IMG/VR virus record: IMGVR_UViG_3300037189_013516
Coordinates: 1-28,280 of that record
DNA length: 28,280 bases
Source: a virus
Strand: one strand, 5' to 3'
The stretch's first letter is position 1. Every line of letters starts with the position of its first letter. Both the position numbers and the translations under genes were made by a program. This document shows positions 24,361 to 28,280 of this stretch, in pieces. The notes below the pieces were generated by a model. It saw nothing but the letters and a program-made list of their open reading frames with translations, did no database searches and was not told the DNA's origin.

Positions 24361-26745
24361 ATGCAATATAAAGAAACATTTTCTAACATATATGATACAT
24401 TTGGTTTTGGTAGTACTGAAAGTAGATCTGGTCCTGGCAGTACATTAGAAGAAACTAAATTACTTAGAGAAAAAATAAAAGAGTTAGTATTACAAAAAAA
24501 TATTAAATCTGTAGTTGACATTCCGTGCGGAGACTTTCATTGGATGAAAGAAATTGTTTTTAATTTTGAGAGTTACATTGGCGGTGATATAGTAGATAAA
24601 TGTATTCAACAAAATAATGAAAAGTATAATAGTCCAAGAATAAAATTTATTAATTTTGATTTAGTAAAAGACGATATACCAGAATCAGATCTATTAATTG
24701 TCAGAGATATTATAGGACACTTTCCTATTGAAGAAGGAAAAAAAATAGTAGAAAATATTTTAAGATCAAATTGTAAATATCTTTTAAGTACTACATGGGC
24801 TAAAAAAACAGATCAAGGTTGGAGTAGGTGTAATCCTAATGATGTTCATAGAGAAAACGAAGGTGTAGATTTTGGGAGATTTTATCCAGTTAATTTAATG
24901 GCATCTCCATTTAATTTTCCTGATGCTGATGTATATTTAGAGGAAGATGTTAGAGTCGATAATTTTGAAAATGGAAATAGAAAAGTTTTAGCTTTGTGGG
25001 ATATACAAAAAGTTAAAGAATATGTACAAAATTTAAAACCTATTGAATCAAAAAAATCTAATTTAGATTTAACTGTGGTTACTGGTCTTTGGAATATAGG
25101 AAGGCCTAATAGAGATTTTAGTCACTACATAGAAAACTTCAATAAATTTTTAGATATTGATGTTAATATGTTTATCTATATTCCTAAAGAATATGAATAT
25201 TTAGTTTGGCAAAAAAGATCTAAAGAAAATACGTTTGTTAAAGTGTATGAATTAGAAGATGTAAAAAATTTATATGCTCCTTTTTGGGATCAAACACAAA
25301 AAGTAAGAAACAATCCAGATTGGTATAATCAAACAGGCGAAGGAGGTTGGTTAAAAACAAGTCCTCAAGCCTCATTAGAATGGTATAATCCAATAGTTCA
25401 ATCTAAGATGTTTATGCTTAATGATGTTACTATATGGAACCCTTTTGATACTAATCATTTTATTTGGTTAGATGCAGGTATTACTAATAGCGTATATGAA
25501 AAATATTTTACAGATAATAAAGCGTTAGATAAAATACTTCCATACTTAGAATCATTTTTATTTTTAAGTTATCCTTATGACGCAGTAAATGAAATTCATG
25601 GATTTAATTACTCTGCTATTAATGAATATGCTGGAAAAAAAGTTGAACATGTTTGTAGAGGGGGTTTATTTGGTGGTAGAAAAGAAATAATAAATCAAGC
25701 TAATTCTACGTATTATGCTATATTACAAAGATCTTTAGGATCTGGATATATGGGAACTGAAGAGAGTATATTTACTATAATGTCTTACCTAGAACCTAAT
25801 ACATATAGAAGATACGCTTTAGATTACAATGGTTTAATAGTTAAATTTGTTCAAGCTCTATTAGATGATAAAGTAGAGTTAGAAGACATACCACAAAATG
25901 AAATAAAAATTATTAGAAAATACATTGACACAAAAAAATTAAAACTGTCATTGTATATGTTAACATTTAATTTTCCTCATCAATTAGAATATACCATACA
26001 AACATGGCTTAAGCATCCTAAGTGGATAACAGATACTAGAAATATTTTGATAGATAATTCTACTAATGATGAAGCGAGATTAGCTAACGCAGAAATTTGT
26101 AAGAAGTATAATTTTGAACATATCATAACTAATGAAAATACAGGAATAAATGGAGGACGTTTTAGAGCCGCTCAGCACTTCCAAGAATCAGATAGCGATT
26201 ACTATATTTTTTTAGAAGACGATATGGGAATACATGAACCTGTAGATGGATACTGTAGAAACGGTTTTAGAACCCATGTACCAGATTTATATACTAAAGC
26301 ATTAAAAATAATGGAATCTTCGGATATAGATTTTCTTAAGCTGTCTTATACTGAAGTTTACATGGATAATAATATTCAGGTTTCTTGGTACAATGTTCCT
26401 CAATCTATTAGATCAGAATTTTGGCCAACATATGATAAACTACCAATAACAGGTTTAGATCCAGATTCTCCTAGAACTAAATTTGATAAAATAGAAGTTA
26501 TTGATGGATTAAGTTATATTACTGGTGATATATACTACTGTAATTGGCCAACTATAACTAATAAGAAAGGAAATCAAAAAATGTTTTTAGATACTGTATG
26601 GGCAAATCCTTATGAACAAACTTGGATGAGTTATATGTTTCAAGAAACTAAAAAAGGAAATCTTAAACCCGCGATATTATTAGCTAGTCCAATAAATCAT
26701 AATAGAATTGCTCATTATAGTCCTGAAGAAAGACGTGAGAACTAA
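24361..26745 (+). CDS. three-domain fusion: methyltransferase + HtrL/YibB-like + GT2-like glycosyltransferase
   Basis: This 794-aa protein joins three enzyme-like domains. Residues 1-225 look like a SAM methyltransferase: SVVDIPCGDFHWMKE (50-64), YIGGDIVDK (72-80), IVRDIIGHFP (113-122). Residues 235-500 resemble HtrL/YibB-type proteins: LTVVTGLWNIGRPNRDFSHY (237-256), HFIWLDAGI (366-374), RGGLFGG (433-439), GTEESIF (465-471). Residues 528-794 are GT2-like: LSLYMLTFNFPHQLEYTIQT (529-548), ENTGINGGRFRAA (592-604), YIFLEDDM (615-622) with a DxD-like EDD. Fusing methylation and two transferases suggests a processive or capping enzyme that completes and methylates a glycan. No frameshift is seen; the reading frame is continuous. 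It ends just before the TATTTAT word at 26746. Confidence 0.7.
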   Translation: MQYKETFSNIYDTFGFGSTESRSGPGSTLEETKLLREKIKELVLQKNIKSVVDIPCGDFHWMKEIVFNFESYIGGDIVDKCIQQNNEKYNSPRIKFINFDLVKDDIPESDLLIVRDIIGHFPIEEGKKIVENILRSNCKYLLSTTWAKKTDQGWSRCNPNDVHRENEGVDFGRFYPVNLMASPFNFPDADVYLEEDVRVDNFENGNRKVLALWDIQKVKEYVQNLKPIESKKSNLDLTVVTGLWNIGRPNRDFSHYIENFNKFLDIDVNMFIYIPKEYEYLVWQKRSKENTFVKVYELEDVKNLYAPFWDQTQKVRNNPDWYNQTGEGGWLKTSPQASLEWYNPIVQSKMFMLNDVTIWNPFDTNHFIWLDAGITNSVYEKYFTDNKALDKILPYLESFLFLSYPYDAVNEIHGFNYSAINEYAGKKVEHVCRGGLFGGRKEIINQANSTYYAILQRSLGSGYMGTEESIFTIMSYLEPNTYRRYALDYNGLIVKFVQALLDDKVELEDIPQNEIKIIRKYIDTKKLKLSLYMLTFNFPHQLEYTIQTWLKHPKWITDTRNILIDNSTNDEARLANAEICKKYNFEHIITNENTGINGGRFRAAQHFQESDSDYYIFLEDDMGIHEPVDGYCRNGFRTHVPDLYTKALKIMESSDIDFLKLSYTEVYMDNNIQVSWYNVPQSIRSEFWPTYDKLPITGLDPDSPRTKFDKIEVIDGLSYITGDIYYCNWPTITNKKGNQKMFLDTVWANPYEQTWMSYMFQETKKGNLKPAILLASPINHNRIAHYSPEERREN

Positions 26746-26752
26746 TATTTAT
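26746..26752 (+). promoter_or_regulatory. TATTTAT motif, candidate late promoter
   Basis: A-preceded TATTTAT directly after the stop of the three-domain gene, 7 nt before the ATG at 26760. This would let the small structural module be expressed independently of the glycosylation cassette. Confidence 0.35.
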
Positions 26753-26759
26753 ATATAAT

Positions 26760-27065
26760 ATGGCTATTATTCCCTATAAACCTTTTACTGTATCATTCGT
26801 TGCTGAATCTACCATTTATCAAAATGAGATTAGATGTCATGTTGATGAGAATGATTTTAACTACACATTAAATCCTAGCGCAAATAAAGCAGGTACATCA
26901 GGATCTTATATAGACGCAGTAACAGGATCAGACTTTCATCCATACACTACTATGGTTGGATTATATAATGATCAAGATGAACTTTTAGTAGTAGGAAAAT
27001 TATCAAGACCGTATCCCATCCCACAAAATACAGATATGACTTTCATAGTCAGATGGGATAGTTAA
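26760..27065 (+). CDS. stand-alone homologue of a virion protein C-terminal module
   Basis: This 101-aa protein is recognisably the same module as residues 270-344 of the virion protein at 12964-13998. DENDFNYTLNPS corresponds to KNGEYNYTTNPS, TTMVGLYNDQDELLVVGKLS corresponds to TTVGMYNDNNELVAVAKLS, and FIVRWDS corresponds to IRVKLDW. It is therefore probably a small virion or baseplate-associated beta protein, not a cassette enzyme. Its location just after the glycosylation cassette means the cassette and fibre genes are bracketed by two copies of the module. Whether it is a remnant of a longer fibre gene or a complete small protein is open; it has its own start and an intact C-terminus. Confidence 0.72.
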   Translation: MAIIPYKPFTVSFVAESTIYQNEIRCHVDENDFNYTLNPSANKAGTSGSYIDAVTGSDFHPYTTMVGLYNDQDELLVVGKLSRPYPIPQNTDMTFIVRWDS

Positions 27066-27075
27066 ACTTTAAAGT

Positions 27076-27528
27076 ATGAAATGGTTTTATGTAGATGCAC
27101 TTGGAAGCTATCGAGAATTCAAGAAGATAGAAGATTTTCCAGAGAATGCAATTGGCTTTATATATAGGGTAACAAACATTATCACGAATCGATTCTACAT
27201 AGGTAGAAAGGTTCTTTATAACAATACTAATAAAACATTAACCAAAAAGGAAACAGAGGCCTGGATCAAACCTGGGCGCGTCCCAAAGAAGAAGAAAGTC
27301 ACTAAAGAAAGTGACTGGCTAACTTATTATGGAAGTAATAAGAATTTAAACTTAGAAAGAAAGGAATTAGGAAACGAAATATTCACTAGAGAGATCCTTC
27401 AATTGTGCTACTCTAAAAAACAACTTACTTATTGGGAAGTTTATTGGCAAATGAAATTTGATGTACTTCGTATAGATTCCTATAATGATAATATACAGGG
27501 CAGATTTTACAGAAAGGACTTAGAATAG
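27076..27528 (+). CDS. putative GIY-YIG nuclease (Seg/homing-type)
   Basis: This 150-aa protein carries a GIY-YIG-type N-terminal pattern: GFIYRVTN (27-34), then FYIGRK (40-45), with Arg44 in the catalytic position. WLTYYGSNKNLNLERKELGN and TREILQLCYSKKQLTYWEVY follow; the Glu of YWE is a candidate metal ligand. A basic insertion of Lys and Arg (about residues 54-75) may contact DNA. This layout resembles small phage endonucleases related to T4 Seg proteins, some of which are mobile homing enzymes. No DNA-binding NUMOD tail is visible. It begins 10 nt after the previous stop. Its codon use is less AT-biased than the cassette genes, in keeping with a different history. Confidence 0.7.
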   Translation: MKWFYVDALGSYREFKKIEDFPENAIGFIYRVTNIITNRFYIGRKVLYNNTNKTLTKKETEAWIKPGRVPKKKKVTKESDWLTYYGSNKNLNLERKELGNEIFTREILQLCYSKKQLTYWEVYWQMKFDVLRIDSYNDNIQGRFYRKDLE

Positions 27529-27538
27529 AAATCAAAGA

Positions 27539-27545
27539 TATTTAT
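27539..27545 (+). promoter_or_regulatory. TATTTAT motif, candidate late promoter
   Basis: A-preceded TATTTAT 42 nt before the holin-like ATG at 27588, in a 59-nt gap. Of the six, this leaves the longest 5' leader. Confidence 0.38.
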
Positions 27546-27549
27546 TATA

Positions 27550-27570
27550 GTACCAATGGTACATATTTTT
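27550..27570 (+). terminator. weak hairpin with T-run, possible terminator or leader structure
   Basis: A perfect 5-bp inverted repeat GTACC-AAT-GGTAC (27550-27562) is followed by ATATTTTT. The stem is short and T-run starts late, so termination for the nuclease gene would be leaky. It could instead be a leader hairpin of the holin-like transcript. Confidence 0.25.
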
Positions 27571-27587
27571 AACTAAAAAGTAATATT

Positions 27588-27755
27588 ATGAAAGATCAAA
27601 CTTTAGGTCTAATTAGACATGCATTAACTTTTGTAGGCGGTATTATCGTTGCAAAAGGATTAGTTGACGATGCTTTATTTCAAGAGATCCTAGGAGCAGT
27701 AATGACTCTTGCAGGAGCTGGCTGGTCAATTGCGTCTAAAAAGAAAGCCGCTTAG
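27588..27755 (+). CDS. small holin-like membrane protein (55 aa)
   Basis: ATG at 27588 opens a 55-codon frame ending in TAG at 27753-27755. The protein has a hydrophobic helix LTFVGGIIVAKGLV (about residues 13-26), a polar turn DDALFQEI, a second hydrophobic helix LGAVMTLAGAGWSIAS (about 35-50) and a basic SKKKAA tail. This two-segment hairpin with a GLVDD turn and W-S-lysine end resembles small phage holins of the Pam3-gp28 type. Holins form inner-membrane holes that time lysis. No endolysin is seen in the window. A strong terminator follows 35 nt later, so this is the last gene of the + strand unit. The start has an A-rich leader without a clear Shine-Dalgarno. Confidence 0.6.
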   Translation: MKDQTLGLIRHALTFVGGIIVAKGLVDDALFQEILGAVMTLAGAGWSIASKKKAA

Positions 27756-27790
27756 TTTTAATTCTTTATTAATTTTTATATTAATAAGAG

Positions 27791-27813
27791 GCCAGCTTTT
27801 GCTGGCTTTTTTT
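27791..27813 (+). terminator. strong rho-independent terminator (+ strand)
   Basis: GCCAGC (27791-27796), loop TTTT, GCTGGC (27801-27806), then seven T (27807-27813). A 6-bp GC-rich stem in very AT-rich surroundings, right after the holin-like gene. It closes the + strand structural/cassette unit. Confidence 0.9.
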
Positions 27814-27825
27814 GTGCTCATATAA

Positions 27826-27852
27826 TAAAAAAGCCCCAACTAGTGGAGCTTT
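27826..27852 (-). terminator. rho-independent terminator for the minus-strand gene
   Basis: Read on the minus strand: AAAGCTCC, a 7-nt loop, GGGGCTTT (one G-U pair), then a T-run (opposite A 27827-27832). It lies 28 nt past the minus-strand stop codon. With the + strand hairpin it forms a convergent terminator pair. Confidence 0.8.
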
Positions 27853-27879
27853 AATATCTGGGAGTCGCAAGGGGTTCTT

Positions 27880-28280
27880 TTATTTAGCGTTTTGATTTAC
27901 TAATCTAATTAGTTCATCTTTACTTAATCCTGCTTGATTTGCTGCATATACTGCGTCTGCAAAATCCGCTCTTGGATATTTAGGAGCATCTGGTCCTAGT
28001 GGATCGTTTGGCCCTTCTTGTGGTTCAAGATCAAATTCTTCTGCACTTTGATATTCATAATCTTGCGCCTCTTCCATTTCTACACCTGATGAACTAACTG
28101 ACACTTCTTCATTCATATCACTGTACTTCTTTTCTACCTTATTAAGATAAGGAGTAACGGCTTCAGCATAAGATTCAAAATCAGGATAAGAATTATCTCC
28201 TATAGTTTCATGATCTATAACTGCTTCGCCACTATCAACTGAAGTTTCACAAGCAATACCTTTAGCACCATCCCAACCTG
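27880..28280 (-). CDS. acidic unknown protein, N-terminus outside window
   Basis: The minus-strand frame ending in TAA at 27880-27882 stays open to the right edge (at least 133 codons), so the ATG at 28116 is an internal Met and not a proven start. The visible part reads GWDGAKGIACETSVDSGEAV near the edge, then YPDFESYAEAVTPYLNKVEK, a very acidic Ser/Glu-rich stretch (EEVSVSSSGVEMEEAQDYEY), a Pro/Gly/Asp segment, and a C-terminal helix LSKDELIRLVNQNAK. It is the only minus-strand gene here and opposes the late unit. I do not recognise the family; the acidic linker plus short terminal helix suggests a protein-interaction tail. Confidence 0.65.
   Translation of the reverse strand, partial: GWDGAKGIACETSVDSGEAVIDHETIGDNSYPDFESYAEAVTPYLNKVEKKYSDMNEEVSVSSSGVEMEEAQDYEYQSAEEFDLEPQEGPNDPLGPDAPKYPRADFADAVYAANQAGLSKDELIRLVNQNAK

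Noticed and set aside
27880-28116. Complete 78-aa minus-strand protein
   Set aside because: The frame is open upstream to the window edge, so this is the C-terminal part of a longer protein.

Overview
This window looks like the tail end of the structural module of a T4-like (contractile-tailed, myovirus-type) bacteriophage, followed by an accessory glycosylation cassette. The phage assignment rests on a recognisable gp25-like baseplate wedge protein (4411-4824), a gp6/baseplate-J-like wedge protein (4827-6683), an OB-fold/spike pair resembling a split gp5 (560-1899), and several virion proteins of kinds seen in T4-like phages. The DNA is very AT-rich. Almost all genes are on the + strand, tightly packed, often with 1-nt TAATG stop/start overlaps. 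Most starts lack a Shine-Dalgarno sequence and have A-rich leaders instead, which suggests (inference only) a Bacteroidota-like host.

Layout. 1-178: end of an unknown gene. 198-8141: a small unknown protein, the baseplate hub/spike candidates, a 679-aa protein with hydrophobic segments, gp25, gp6, a DNRLRE-like beta-sandwich protein and a small coiled-coil protein. 8141-12220: a 1359-aa tail/baseplate protein. 12293-13998: two virion structural proteins. 14004-18315: two adhesin/fibre-like proteins with Thr/Pro/Ser-rich, mucin-like linkers; the larger (1021 aa) is about half TPS repeats separating four Cys-containing domains. 18358-26745: seven genes of a glycosyltransferase/methyltransferase cassette. 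These comprise two GT60-like (GlcNAc-transferase, PF11397-type) enzymes, a methyltransferase, two paralogous GT8-like proteins (one apparently without its DxD), a GT-A enzyme with a DDD motif, and a 794-aa methyltransferase + HtrL/YibB-like + GT2-like fusion. 26760-27065: a stand-alone relative of the C-terminal domain of the 12964-13998 protein. 27076-27755: a GIY-YIG-type nuclease and a small holin-like protein. Two convergent terminators then separate this transcription unit from a minus-strand gene that runs off the right edge.

How it may work together. The baseplate genes build the contractile tail base, and the repeat proteins are probably displayed as fibres or decoration. Characterised members of the GT60 family attach GlcNAc to protein Thr or hydroxyproline, including Thr of trypanosome mucins. 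The two GT60-like genes directly follow a Thr/Pro/Ser-rich protein gene. The main hypothesis is therefore that the phage O-glycosylates its own mucin-like fibre in the host cytoplasm, then extends and methylates the glycans with the other five enzymes. The cassette and fibre genes lie between two homologous structural modules (13771-13998 and 26760-27065), so it may be an exchangeable block. A recurring [AG]TATTTAT word occurs in six of the longer intergenic gaps and may mark late promoters.
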